From: Symsagittifera roscoffensis
Lineage: Eukaryota; Xenacoelomorpha; Acoela; Convolutidae
Length of the DNA: 64,000 nucleotides
Reading direction: 5' to 3'
Assembly: GCF_963678635.1 (NCBI RefSeq)
Contig: NC_087068.1
Location: 32,938,189-33,002,188 of the forward strand
A program made the translations under genes and the position numbers. Positions 12,273-24,970 of this stretch are shown here, in pieces; the stretch's first letter is position 1, and the number at the start of each line of letters is the position of its first letter. The notes under the pieces were generated by a model. That model was not told the origin of the DNA. It saw only the letters and a program-made list of their open reading frames with translations, and did no database searches.

Positions 12273-14197
12273 TCTATTTGGCAGAGAATATTGTGAAATC
12301 GAAACCTCTGCCAGTGTTTGGTAGACCAATAACAGAAAACAGAAACAAAATAGTACAAAAATCATACCCTGTAGAACAACTTTCCCTTGGTTTTGAATCG
12401 GATTTTTTTATCAGTTTGGACACATTCTGTGGTTGAGATTTTGACGGTAGCAGATCAATAAAAGATCTTCTCAAATTAACGGAAAAATGTTGTATCAATT
12501 AAAATGATTGACTGTATCAATTGTTTTCAGCAGACGTAAAAAAAAGCAGGCCACTAAAATTTTTCTGTCAGTACCCTCATAATAATTCTAAACACATTTC
12601 AAACTGCATCATTTCCAAAAACATTTCAAACTGCATTTATTCCAAACACATTTCAAACTGCTTCATGTTTTGAAATTTGGTATTTTTGTAAAAAGCTTAA
12701 GCTCTTGTCAGATTTTTTTTTGCTTTTTTACGTCGTAATTTCTCGCCGCATTTGAAATGACGTATGACTATGATAAATTTCATTGTGTCAGAAAAATACT
12801 TTTTTTTGAAAAAAAAATTATCCTTGGTAAAAAACTAACAATTTACCTGATTAAATTTTCTTACTACGTAATTGTTTGAGCCTATACAATCGAAATATGT
12901 TTTCAATAATTTAATTGAGAAAGCAACACAATGATGGTTTGATAGGGTGGTAACTTTTTTTTCATAGCCTTTCAAAATTTGCAAGAAAGTAATCAGTTCA
13001 CTCATTTGTCAAAGTGATTTGCCTGGTGGCTATATTCATTTAGAATTTGCCATAATATTGTGTTCACCAATTTTTTCTACCATAATATTATGTTCACCAA
13101 TTTTTTCTAGTATAATTGTTATTTCTGAATTTTTTTTATTAAAGTCATCGCACAATAGATGCTCCCATCATGTTCGATTCGATAAGTTTCTCATATCTTC
13201 CTTTAAAATTTTTAGTAACTTTTCCAGGCCAAAAATTGGCACCCGGTAAACGTTTGAAATTGGAAATGTCATTGTCAATTGTTTCCGAGTTTATAGTCGA
13301 CTTTCGGACATTTTGTTTTTTTTTGTGTGCGCTAAAATTCTCTTTTTTATATTTTTTTGATGTATATTCCTACTGTATCACCTCTACTTTCAACGTGCCA
13401 CAACAAGTTCGTGGTAGTTTGAAAAAGAAAAACACTACACATTTGGTTTATTTTTACACCAGGTCTCAGTGGGTGCAGTAGCGATTGGTTACCGAGGCAA
13501 ATTAATAAAAAAAGCTGCCAGTTGTTAGAAGTTACTGTCGGTGATCTTATGTTTTGTAAAAATATTTGATTTGTTTGAACACTGTTTACTGCTTGTCTGT
13601 TTTGTAGCTCTTCAGCAAACGTTCAACTGTGCTTTTTGTAACAATTTTATTGCTTCGAAAAATGTGGAAGAACTTTATATTCGGGCGAGGTGATTTCTTT
13701 TTTCCTTCTTGTTTTCCCTGCAAAATGAGGTACCACGTAAAATCATCGAAACGGATTGAGTGATAAATGAAATTAAAGCTCCTTCAGCCGTGACTCGCAC
13801 AACTTTTAAAAATTTTGAAAAAAAATCTCTCAATATTGAGATAACCATTTTCAAAATTTTACAAAAGCTTCTTTATACTTAATTAGGCCGTGAAAAATTT
13901 AGTGTTAAATGAGTCAAGTTGGTTTTTGGAATTTTTCAGCGCCAATTTGGTAACCAAAAACTTCGAAGTTCAAAAAACAAAAAAGATGAAAAAACTTTTG
14001 AAATTTCTTAACGATTGTTATTTCGTTTTCTAGACATTTTTCTTCACAAACTAATTTCCAATTGGGCTATTTTACTATGACGTTTGAATATGCCTACGTT
14101 TTTATAATCGTTCAGATCTTTTTATTAATCACACAACGCAAAAAAAAACAATTTGAAAAAAAAACCTTCATTTTTTTTTTTTAAGAATTAACAGTTT
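12273..14197. other. AT-rich DNA with two short tandem repeats
   Basis: No gene recognised. Two small direct repeats stand out: three copies of a 27-bp unit at about 12590-12668 (core acatttcaaactgc), and two copies of a 30-bp unit at 13051-13110 (core ttcaccaattttttcta). From about 13680 to 14150 the sequence resembles, at moderate divergence, a segment near 62.1-62.3 kb (shared blocks around gcaaaat.aggtaccac and aatcatc.gaaa), which suggests an old dispersed repeat family. Confidence 0.5.
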
Positions 14198-14289
14198 GAG
14201 AGAGAGAGAGAGAGGAGAGGAGAGAGGAGAGAGGAGAGAGGAGAGAGGAGAGAGGAGAGAGGAGAGAGAAGAGAGAAGAGAGAGGAGAG

Positions 14290-14340
<51 letters not shown>
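14198..14340. repeat. GA-rich microsatellite
   Basis: About 140 bp of (GA)n mixed with GGAGA units, ending in an uninterrupted (GA)n tract at about 14300-14340. It abuts the gag remnant that follows. The serine/leucine-rich translation on the other strand is only the repeat read as codons. Confidence 0.95.
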
Positions 14341-14342
<2 letters not shown>

Positions 14343-14539
14343 AACTGCTGACAGAGCCCTGGAATACACAATCATATATAACAGAAGGAACACCAGAAAG
14401 AGGAGGAGCCAGTCACCTTTGAATAGCTACACGAACAATTTCGGTGGCAAAAGGAAAGGATCATAATGCGGGACAAATATTATTAAAGCTATTGGGCAAT
14501 AACTAGAAGAGAGAGAGAGAGATCAAATAAGAAGGAGAT

Positions 14540-14701
14540 TAAGAAGTAAACACATTGGACGCATCCAAATGTTTTAGTTGCGGAAATGGATGGAAAGCGG
14601 ACCATGAAGAAGCATGCCCAGTGGTAGCATCCTACTCATGCGGAAGGCAAAGGGCAGGGTACGAGGAGAAACAATCAAGGCTGTCGATAGGGCAAGGATA
14701 A
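14540..14701 (+). pseudogene. Gag zinc-knuckle remnant of a Gypsy-like element
   Basis: An open stretch ending in TAA at 14699-14701 contains CFSCGNGWKADHEEACPV followed by a second SCGRQ box. The C-x2-C...H-x4-C spacing and the CP.....C..C continuation are typical of nucleocapsid knuckles in LTR-retrotransposon Gag. It lies directly before copy B, whose sequence carries pol relics in the same orientation. It is therefore probably the gag end of the same dead element, and copy A should have the same piece just left of the window. Confidence 0.55.
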
Positions 14702-16357
14702 ATGGGAGAGCATGACAAATTTGAAACGCCGGCGGAGAAGGCGAGACGACCGAGACCAAAAATAATTTCGGTGCATTGGTGATTTGGGTGAGTAGACATA
14801 TCTATGACATTTTGATATCCTACGCGACTGACTTGAGATAAAACTAATTTTTAATCGCAAAAAACTATATTTATCTATTTTTGTTTAATTGTTTTCTCCA
14901 AGTCCGGCTGATATCAGCGTAGTTAAATGACTGACTGATTTCTTCAGCTGCTTACCGAGGTTTGCACTCCGGTGACCTTGGACAATGTTTTATATATAAT
15001 AAGACATAGGTATTATCATACATACATAAATATATATCCCTCAAAGTTACGTTACTGCTAGCGCAGTAGCAGTAAAGGGCAGGGTGGGAAGAAACACATG
15101 GATGAGAAGAAAATCAGAAAGATGATGAAAGTCGTTCTAGACATAATCTCTTACTGAGCGACAGAGTGAAAAATCCGTTTTGGCAGCCGAATGGTTTCAA
15201 AGTAAGCCAGTACTAACTTCATGCCAAAAACTTTTACTACTAGAAGCACGAAGATTAGAGCGGTTTCAAACAATATGAAAAGGCACACCTAAAAACAATC
15301 GACGGCTTTAATGCAAAAATTTGGAGTTGAAAATATCAACTTACGGGTCAATTACGGAAAGCTGATTTTATCTGATGTTAAATTTTTGTGATGTTAAACT
15401 GGTGTTAAGTTTTGAAGAATTTAATCAAAGGATTAAGTAGTATCAAAATTGTTTTCCATGATAAGTTGATACCAATGCAACTACAGTGGATGGAGTCTTT
15501 ACAATCAGCAGAGTCTAATAGCTTCGATTGTGATGACAGCGATGTGAGAAGGACAGGTGAATTTGATTGTTGCTCTTAAGGTGAGCAACAAACAAACATA
15601 TTGCAACTGCTACCAGATGTCGATCATGGAAAAGTTGATAGACATAGTGACCAAGAAAATCAGCGGCTGATGAGAAGACAAAATATACTTTTGAACATTA
15701 ATCTGCTTTTATTCAATTGGCGTTGAGGATTAAAAGGAAAGACAGTGTAAAGTCCCTTTTTTAAGGAGATCGATAACAATTCATAGCCGAATTTTATAGC
15801 ACGGACGACGGTAATGCGGCAACTTGCAACGAAGGACAACTCGAAAAAATACAGGAAAGCAAGAGTTTTTGTTTGAGGTCGCCGATAACCGGCTCTAAAT
15901 TTCTTATTCAGTCCTAGCCTCTGTTGGCAAGCTCGCAAAACGTTACGAGTTGTCGCATTACGCTGGACGACATTCGGATCTAGTTTCACGTAGTGATGGA
16001 TACTAAGTTGTAAGCCTATCGGGGATGCAGCTGTATTTGCACGATATTCTAGCAGGGACCAGAGGGAGCGTGACGCGCGTTGGCTCGAAGCGGAAAAATA
16101 TTCATTGCTTCAAATCAAAAGTGCACGTGCATTGGAAGATCTCCTAGAAAGTGCCCGGAAAAATTGGGAATAAATTTACTTTGAAAAAGCTTTTGTCGTA
16201 ATAGAAGAGTATGTTTTTGCCCTTTCACACAAGTTCTTTCGTGACAAGGCATGATAGAAAAATGAAATCATTTGCATAGTTTCGCGCACTTTTCCGCGCT
16301 CTTTGACAATTTTCTGGCATCTTTTTCTCAGAAAGAGCAAAAAGATACTCTTCAACA

Positions 16358-16464
16358 GTTAGAACATAGTTGAAGATGGCCTCGGGCAAAAAGCCGCACT
16401 CGGGTCCTTCGTGCCCTCAGGCCGGGCTCTTTTTCCCTCGGGCATCTTTCAACTATGTTCTAAC
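16358..16464. repeat. Foldback element, copy B
   Basis: Exact positional counterpart of 1570-1676, with the same GTTAGAACATAGTTGAA arms. It was carried along by the segmental duplication and is not an independent insertion. Confidence 0.75.
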
Positions 16465-16639
16465 TACTACGAAGATAGGTCAGAGACTTTGTTATAAAAA
16501 GGCATTTCGATGTGAACTGCGAGACACCGTTTAAAGGAGATGCATCCAATCAGGGTTTATGAGCTGAATTAGAGCAAAAAGGGGGCAAAAGAGCCAAAAA
16601 GAGCTAAAATAGTGAGCGTAACCTCGGTGACCAGACACT

Positions 16640-17430
16640 TCCAAAAAGTACCTATTTGGCGGGCATCTTACAGTAATAACGGACCATAAGGCCCTGATCT
16701 CAAGTTTGTCCACCAAAAAATGCGGAGAGGACCTTGAGCAGAATGGTACGCTGGGTTTCATTTCAATGGCGAGGTAACATATGTGGCTGGGCATTATCTA
16801 TCATGTCAACCCCTGAAGATAATTAACCCCTGGCAGAATGGGACAAAAATATCGCAAATGCTCTGCTAACGAATGCCAAATATGAAAGAATTGGTAGACA
16901 ACCTGGCAAGAATAATCAGCGGTGCGCTAAAAAATATCTTTTCAAGCTTCAACCTACGGAAAATGTATATTCAGTTGGCGTTGAGCAAACAAACGAAACA
17001 CTTGGTAAGGTGCACTTTTGTAGTGCGGTCGATAACGATTAAGGGCTGCGTTTTATTGATGAAATGAAGAATGAATTTTACAAGGTGATGGATAATATTC
17101 TCCTACCCGTGGCTGGGTTCAGGAGCGTTTTGATGATATTTTAGTAGTAAGCAGAGGGGGTGATGTGCCGTTGGCGCGAAAGTGAAAAGTTACTCAGTTC
17201 ACTATTAAAAACTTGGGAAAAGTGGGACTAAATTTGTGACCGTGAAAAGATAGGTAGCACAACTTTTCGTTAACACAGGGATTGGGAGCTGAAATGGAGC
17301 GAAAATCAAAAATATTTCAAACCGGTGTTTCTCGAACACTGAGAAAAATTGTTTCGAGTTTTTCAATATTGTTCGAATTACGACTGGAAGGGCTTCAATA
17401 TGATATGTCACTCGACCCATTCCAATGATT
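16640..17430 (+). pseudogene. Decayed Gypsy pol fragments, copy B
   Basis: Counterpart of the pol relics in copy A: an RNase H piece with TDHK, then an RT piece with PNMKELVD, MYIQLALS and the altered FDDILVV box. Frameshifts and stops are shared with copy A, so the decay predates the duplication. Confidence 0.7.
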
Positions 17431-17947
17431 TTTTTGTTCCTGATTTTGCGTGGAAAAAACACACCCGAAAACAAAATTCCTCCCCTTTTTCAAATTGTCA
17501 GAACAATAATATGCAAAAGAGTGACCAAGAGTTGATTGGTATGTTGACTGCAAAACTACACCCGCGTGGACGACAAAATCCAAAGCAAGTTTTAAAAAAT
17601 TGAAAATATGTATATGGCGACCCGCCACCGTTTCCAGATGAGCTGGCGAGAAATATGTATATGGCGGTCCGCGTGAATGAGTTGGCGAGTTGACAGAGAA
17701 CGTAGAAATAACAATAAGCAGTGAGCTAGAAGCCGAAATCCGAAATAGGGCTTCCAAGCCTCCAATTACAATATGCGTTTAGTCAGTTGGAGTTGAGCAA
17801 ACGAGCGAAAATACGAACCGATTTTTTTGGGGGGAGGAAAGGGGGCTGATGTTAACTTGGTTTGTGAAACATAAGCAATTTTTTCTACTTGCATTTATGT
17901 TGGATTCCATATTACAAGTATGCTCGTTTTGTTCTGTGCCCCTGACT

Positions 17948-18325
17948 CAGGGGCGGATTTGGGGGGTAGGGGGGGGGGGGGTTGGGGGCGGACGCCGCCC
18001 CCTCAGGGATTCGACCCCCTGCCGACCCAAAGGGTCCCCCCTTTGATACTTTTTCAGAAATCCATTTTTGGCCGACCGACTCTAAAATTTTTCTAAAGGC
18101 ACCTTCGGCGCCAATATATACTAACTTTGAGGGGGAGCGCTTTGACTGTTTTTTCAAAAATTTGCCTGCGGCGCAGAAAATTTAGCCAAAATAGGGGCGA
18201 TACAGTGCTTTGGGAGAGCTCGAAAAATCAATTTGGTTGACCCAAAAAAAAGGTCGTCAAAATTTTGGAAAATTTTTTGAAAATCCGCCCCCCCCCCCCT
18301 CGAGAAAATCCTAGATCCGCCCCTG
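17948..18325. mobile_element. hAT-like MITE, copy B
   Basis: Same element as 3160-3539, with CAGGGGCGG ends and 8-bp near-identical flanks. It is 2 bp shorter, the copies differing mainly in the lengths of the internal G and C runs. It is part of the segmental duplication. Confidence 0.8.
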
Positions 18326-20299
18326 CTCTGACTTATGAGTTTTGCGCAATATTTTGATCAATTAGCGGCCCTCAATCAACTTGGATTGATTTCTGAGCCG
18401 TATGATTTTGCTGTCTATGCTACTAGTTGGAAGAAAATTGGAAAGTTCGCGCGAATAACTTTTCATACATCAGTCAAATTGTCAATTTTCAAACCCACAT
18501 AACTGAACAAAAACGCTGTTTGAAAACGAAAAATGTGTCAAAAACACCCCTAAAAAAGGACATTCTTTGACCGTTTCAATTAAATCATGAGTCGACCTGG
18601 TAATCAAAAGTCAAAGTTAACGCATGCAGAAAGTTAAATTTGAGTGACTAAAGGGATGTTCCATGAAGCACTAATGATATCCATATGATGATAAATGGTT
18701 TTTCTGACAAAACAAAGTATTCAAAATACGAAACAACACATGCTAAGGTTTGAGATTTACGAGAAAAAAGATTAGATGCAACATAATGTGAACAACTCTC
18801 TGGGCTTTTTCCTATCCACTGCCAACGCCAACCCAAAGTCTGAGTTAAAATACTTCATTTTGGGTTTTAGATATTTTGAATGCTCTGGCTTATGAATCAC
18901 GCTTCTCTTCCCCATAATTAAGTTCTATTAGTCAAAACAGGGATAAAAATGGGTAAGTTACGACGTTATCAATGTTTTGGTTAGTTATGGTCTCGAATTG
19001 CTGGATGTCCAGCATAGATATGGAATATTTAAAAAAATTAGAGGGGCTTTGATGCATTGGAAAAGAGTCCGATGGTTTGCCTTGCATGAACACAATCTAT
19101 GAGGGATCGCGAGAGAGAGAGAGTGTGTGTGTGTGATGAGTCAGAGGGTGCGCATGTGGATGAAGTGGTACTTTTGGTGATGGGTGTGACCGTGACTGTC
19201 TATCATGACGCCACAACTGACCAGCGCGTTGCGTCTCTTCGCCTTGCTCAGCTGTTCAGTGCGTGCAGACGCAGTCGCACTCTTCGCCTGCTCACTGGGC
19301 TGAAAATAAACAACATCAGTTATGCTTGCCTAACTGCGAGCAACTTAGTTAGCATTTATCATCTTTACGAAAGAGATGAGTTTGTTAGGTGGCGTCCCTC
19401 GTGATTGAGGGATGAAAAGTTGGAAAGTGATTTTCAGTTATTTTCAGCCAATCAGAATCGCAGAATTGCGTATTCAAAATTCTCGAAGAAATCGCAAAAA
19501 AAATCAAACTTAACAAAAAAATCATCGCCAATAAGTTTAACATGGACCGATTACAAAATGAGCAGATTAGAGATACATGAAATTGCGAATTTTGCCAGAT
19601 CAGAATAAAAAAATGTATTTCTCCAAATCATTTCGAAGTAAGAAAATTCAACAAAAATTACATCAAGAATTTACTCGCACCTTGTTTTATGAAAGAGACT
19701 CGGAGAGGACAGACAACGGGACTAGTGCCCACTTTACAGTCAGCCTTTAGTCTGTTTGATATGATTCTTCATTGTATTGTCAACAATTTGTTGGAGAGAA
19801 AAAAAAATTTGTTTCTTCAAACTTATTTTGCAAAAAGCAACGATTCAAGAAAATTACCATCTGATGATGGCACTACCAAGCAAATCTGTGTTGAGCTCTC
19901 AGCATCTACAAGGAGTGTACCCGAGCTGAAGTGAAACTCAACATAATTTGCCTGGTTGAACAAGCTAACAAAAAATTTTCTAAAGGTACCAAAATTGAGG
20001 GTTTTTTTGTTTTCACATTTTTTTCACGCAGAAACTTTTCTAGATATTAGACAAAGAGAAATTTTATGCAAAATCACAATTTGTAGCTGTCAGAGGAATT
20101 ATGGTAGCACAAGTCCGAAATTAAGCGAGGGAAGAAAAAAAAACAAGAAAAACATCGAGGTACTCTTATGCGGAATTTAGTATTTTGGTTTCAAACACAA
20201 AGTTTAGCTGTTTTGAGTTAAATTTCGAGTTATTTCACTGTTGTTGAGTATGTAGCTGAGTTTGATATTGTAATAGCAATTCGTATCTTGTTTTGTAGT

Positions 20300-23200
20300 T
20301 AAGCAATCTGAGTCTTCAGATAGAACTTCGTTTTTCAAGAAACTTTTAGGCGGGCACCTCTAATTCTCAAAGAGTATTTTTCAAGATTGCGTTTACAAAA
20401 AGGAGATGTCGTCGTTTTGTTCATAGAACGCCTAGTCGTCCGCGCAGAGGTTTCAAATGAAAACATATCGTTCAAAACCAGTTCTGAGTGACGCTGATTT
20501 TCTGAGCGCAAGACAAAATTCAGTACATTATATACATGTAGTTCAGATATAGTTAGTAAATTATTTTGAGTGAACAGGTCTTCAGATCTATCATCTTTAT
20601 AAAGTGTATGAACTTTAGCGTTTTTTTCCTGTAGCAGATAAGTATCTAACATCTTTATAAAGTGTATGAACTTTAGAGTTTTTTTCCTGTAGCAGATAAG
20701 TTGGCTTCAATGTAGAGAAATAACAGCATCTATAGATGAGGACTCCGTACTGCATAATAGATTTTATTTTTGCTAATATAGTATTTGAGAAGTTGCGATC
20801 TTGGGACAAATGTCTCAATTTAGAATAACTCGACAGTGTTTTTTGAGTCCCTAGACTACATAGGCAACATGACATTTAAAAGATAAAAGTTGATCAATTT
20901 TTATTTCTGAATACTTGCATGAAAATTCAGTGCTTACTCAATTATTACTTAAAACAAACAAAAAATTGAGCATGGTGTTGAAGGCACCAGATTCTAGTGA
21001 TATCTTATCAGTTTTTTTAAATTCAGCTTGAGCTTGATGGCATTTAATCAAGAAGAATTCGATTTAACTCCTTTTGAATTATGCGTGATGTGTAACTAAT
21101 TCCTGTTATGTTTAAGTCGTCAGCAAACAGATAAATGACTGTACTTCCACAGCTCTGAGGCAGATTAATTATCTCGATTGAAAACAAAAGTTTTCCTAGT
21201 ATAGACCCTTGCGGCACACCACACTCAACATTGAGCCATGATGATTTGGCGTCCGCTGTTTGACACACTGCAAACGATTCGATAAATAGCTTTTGAACCA
21301 GTTAAAATGCTGTTAACTGTACCATAAATTTCGAGTTTCTTAAACGTCAACTCGTGGTCAATAGTATTGGAAGCTTTTTTCAATCAACAATTTTTTTTTC
21401 ATGTTTGTGATGAATCTGACTTTTCAGTTAGCTCGACAATTGCGTTTTTTAATTGATGCTTCTTGTGGAAACCAAATTGTTTGCAAGAGAATAAGGAAAA
21501 GCATACACCCGATTAAAAACAACTCTTTCGTATAATATAATCCATGCAATTAAAAGAGAAATTGGTCCATGATCATCCTCTTCAACTTTCGATGCGTCTT
21601 TATGAAGTGGTAAAACTTTGTATTTTGAGAACTTGAGGAAAAACTCCTTGTTTCAGTAATTGATTGATAAGAGTGGTTAAAAGAGGGAGTGTTACATGTT
21701 TAGACATTTTCACGAGAATTTCATTTACATTGTCCACTCCCGATGATAACTTATTCGATAAGCTTGAAGTAATATCGTCTACATATAATATTGATACTTT
21801 TTCAACAAAAACAGAAGAATTTATTTGGTTCAGAGTTATAGGAGTGGAGAAATCACTCGTTTTTTGAACTGTTATTCCAACTTTGGCGAAGAATCGATAG
21901 AAAACTTCAGCTGTATCGCTAGATTGGGAAGTAGGAGTGGAATGAACAAAAGAAATTAGCATGGAAAAATTGCTCTGATAATTACTTTTCCCAGCCGCTT
22001 CTTTCAACAACTCATAGGTTTGACGTGAGTTTCCAGTACAACCAACAAACTTTGCATTATAATATTTTTTTTGACAGTTTCAATTCTAATTCAATTTTTG
22101 ACCGATGATTTCTGAAGCGTTGTAAATGTTCCTTACAACTTCCCTGGACTTAATTTTGGTGTGCTTTGTTTTGTTTACAAAATAAATTTTCATTTTTACT
22201 CTCTACCCTACTGTAGTCTCTTATGGGGGCTAAGCTGTCCGTGACTTGCATGAAACAAGAGTGAAACAATATAAGGGAATCATCTGCACCCCGATCTTGC
22301 ATTAATTTTGCGTTACTTCAGCCAACTTTTCTCGTATAGTTTCATCATAAAACTTCATTTTAGCTTGATGATTCAAAAAGCGACATCCTCTGCTTTTTTG
22401 TGAAATATTTTTAAATATTCCCTTTTAAGACAACTGGAAAATGATCGCTAAAACTTTGATGTTCAACTATTTGAAAATCGTAATTAGGAAAGTTTTGGAC
22501 AAAAAATGATCTAAGCACGTTTTTGAATGATCCATTATGCTAGTCGCTTCCTTACCGCAAATTTCAAACCCATTCGAACTTACTGCTGTAGACTACTTGA
22601 AAGTTAAAAGATTTTCACGCAAAATGTCCACAATCATGTCACCGCAGACTCAATGTATTTGTATAATTTTTCAACAAAGTACATTTTAACGGTTCTCGGT
22701 TTGTTGTAGAGGCAAATGAGCTTAAAACGGAACGCTTCCACATCATTGAGAGCTACCACTGACTCCTCAAACGGACTTTCAAAAGTTTCAACTATTTCTA
22801 TGTTTTCTCGTAACTGAATCAGTACACCTCAACCTCTTGTTATGCGATTTTTGTCACATAATTTTCATACCCTTGTATTAGGACAGGTCATTTTCGTTAT
22901 TAAGTCAAGGTTTCTGCTAAGCAAAATATTAAGGGCGGACATTCTAAGCTATGAACTATTTCTTCCAAGTTTTCGTAATTTTTACTCAGGGAACGAACAT
23001 TTTATTAAGTATTGATTAAGTATTGGCATCATTGTGAGCACTTTTGTGATTATGTGTTGTCTGAACTTTGTTGCTGGGGAAATCACTTTTTTTTTCAAAA
23101 AAAATCATAATATTAACAAGATTGACTCTTGGGTGAGGAAGGTCTTCAATTGTTCGTACATAGTTCAAATTGGCGCTATTCCCTAACGATTTCTTTTTCT

Positions 23201-23760
23201 TTACTAAATTAATTTTCCCTACTCTCTACGAGAAACGGACAATAATAGGGCGCGGTTTATTCCCTCTACAACGTTATCTATGGGCAATCAATATATCATT
23301 AGAATTTCAATTAACTGCGATACATCGACAACTTTTTGGGTTGCAGTGGAGTAGTTTCGCGCTCATCTTCTAATCCAAGTATACGAATATTATTCCGTCT
23401 GTTGTAGTTCATTTTTTGCTTCCTTAAGGGTTTCTTTAATTTGAATTCGCTAGAGCTTCCTACATCATTGTATTGATTGAAGCTTTGGTTTCTTGTCTGA
23501 GAGTTTCGAGGGTAATTGGAATCATTTATTTTAGTGTACTTTGAACACTTTCCCTGACTTTTTTGAATTATTGTCCTTCTTGTAAGAGACTAAATACCGT
23601 GCATGCTTTTTTTAGTCATTCTTTGCTATGGGTATTTCAGGCGTCCGGTTGAGTAGTTTGATGGGAGGTGGCTGTTTATCCAAATGAGTATCCAAGGAGT
23701 TGAGGACTGTCATATTTGATGTCATAGTTTGGTTTTCCTTTTTACTATATCTGAAAGTTT
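20300..23760 (-). pseudogene. Decayed non-LTR retrotransposon (LINE)
   Basis: Read on the minus strand, the order is ORF1-like, endonuclease, reverse transcriptase, C-terminal tail. The ORF1-like part (23170-23760) carries RRNNIRILG and PRPIIVRF, as in LINE ORF1 RNA-binding proteins. APE-type endonuclease pieces are NVRSLSKN (near 22960-23000) and RG-stop-GVLI (near 22820). The RT start is at 21600-22010, and the palm at 21044-21268 has GVPQGSILG and YLFADD. The C-terminal region (20335-20875) ends with the TRRSMNK and RNLEKYSLR segments usual before the LINE stop. Multiple stops and frameshifts make it non-functional. No poly(A) tail is visible at 20300, where it joins copy B of the segmental duplication. 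The 5' portion is also the left part of the 2.1-kb tandem unit. Confidence 0.85.
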
Positions 23761-24970
23761 TTACTAAGCTTATCACAACAATTAGGCTAAGACGCGTTGA
23801 AAAAATACGCGTTGAAAAAAATATATAACTTACCGATATATATAAAAAATTGAAAAAAGTTTTACAAAAATTAATCAATATGGACGGACTGTTCATGCTA
23901 TAACTTTTTTCCTGCTAATTTTATCTCCGCTTCAGTGCAAAAATCATTCAGCGATTAGGAACTTTTTCTGATTCTGATTGGTTGAGAACCAGAGTCGAGA
24001 AAAATTGGTTGAACATAACCAGTGTCCGAGATAACCTGGTCGATAAAATTTTCCAAAATAACATATAAAAAGGTAGTGTCATATTTTTGAAATTTTTTTA
24101 TTCATATTATTTTCGATTTTTTGTCATTTATTTTTTGAAGACAAATATGGTCGATTATGCCTAATTTATTAACTTTCTACGCGTTTTTATTTTGATCTCC
24201 AATCACACCACGCACTAAAAACGACACTATTTTGAAGAAAAAATACATTTTTCTAGTTTATTTATGAATATGGTTGGAACATTCTCTCATAGCCGGAACA
24301 TTCTCTAATGGACGTTACTTGCACAGCAACCGACTATCCTTGTTTCTTTATTTTTATTATTTTGAGAAGAAACGATCACATGGTAGCAGGAGGTACTTGC
24401 AGGTTAGCCGGTTACTATGCAAGTAGCACAGAATACTACGATCATACACTTTAAAAAATGCAAAAAAAATTTAATATTTTTTTTAATTAGTTTCGTTTTT
24501 TTCTGCGTATAAAAAAATGACAAGAAAAATGAAAAAATATATATAAGACAAACTTTTTTAAAAATTTCAGTTTTTCTTGCAGAAAGAAAAAAGCAAAACA
24601 ACCAAATACAAAAATCTTCTCTATTTTTCAAATGGTTGGAACAAGGACACAATTAGATAGAGATTGTTAGTGGACTGAAAACGAGACAGCCCATTAAGAA
24701 GTCAGATAATGGAGTCAAAGCGTCTCGAGATTCGCCAGTCGAACAAACTGATAAATCATTACAGCGAGATCTTTGAAAATATCATGTACAAAAGTCAGAA
24801 GGATCAAAAGTTAGGTGGCGAAGCGAATGCTTTAATTGCCTGTGCATTGATGGTCAAGAAAATTGTAATAGAAACAAAAACGACAAAAGTAGAAAGTGAA
24901 TAAAATATATTCAAAGAGAGCGATTTGGCGATAGAATAGAAAAATGAGGATTTTTGCCAAATACTTTTTA
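22868..24970. repeat. Tandem array copy 1
   Basis: The first unit, continuous on its left with the rest of the LINE, so it marks the original locus. The 64-codon frame is at 24709-24903 (plus). The stretch 23900-24700 between the LINE remnant and that frame is AT-rich and without a recognisable gene. Confidence 0.95.
24709..24903 (+). CDS. Hypothetical 64-aa ORF retained in all five repeats
   Basis: A short, mainly helical, charged protein starting MESKRLEIRQSNKLINHYSE. It is not recognised. The same frame is open at full length in every unit of the array: 26814-27008, 28916-29110 (second residue K), 31029-31223 and 32812-33006. The last two share the changes KKILIE and TKTSK. Its codon make-up is more even than that of the AT-rich flanks, and an AATAAA overlaps the stop region. 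It could be a real small gene, an exon of something larger, or chance, since recently made copies would keep an open frame anyway. Confidence 0.25.
   Translation: MESKRLEIRQSNKLINHYSEIFENIMYKSQKDQKLGGEANALIACALMVKKIVIETKTTKVESE

Larger units (their letters stand above)
14789..20299. repeat. Segmental duplication, copy B
   Basis: The second copy of the 5.5-kb block. It is about 99% identical by eye to 1-5515. It carries the same relics: RNase H motif near 16640-16770, RT motif near 16873-17250, foldback at 16358-16464 and MITE at 17948-18325. Unlike copy A it stops at 20299 within what is, in copy A, the THEG exon, so only the exon's 3' 96 bases are present. It is then joined to a LINE. This copy therefore looks like the derived, truncated one. 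Confidence 0.95.

Noticed and set aside
12590-13110. Short direct repeats resembling a CRISPR-like array
   Set aside because: Units are contiguous (27 and 30 bp) without spacers, and the genome is eukaryotic.
14168-14393. Ser/Leu-rich open frames on the minus strand
   Set aside because: They are the GA microsatellite read as codons and have no independent support.
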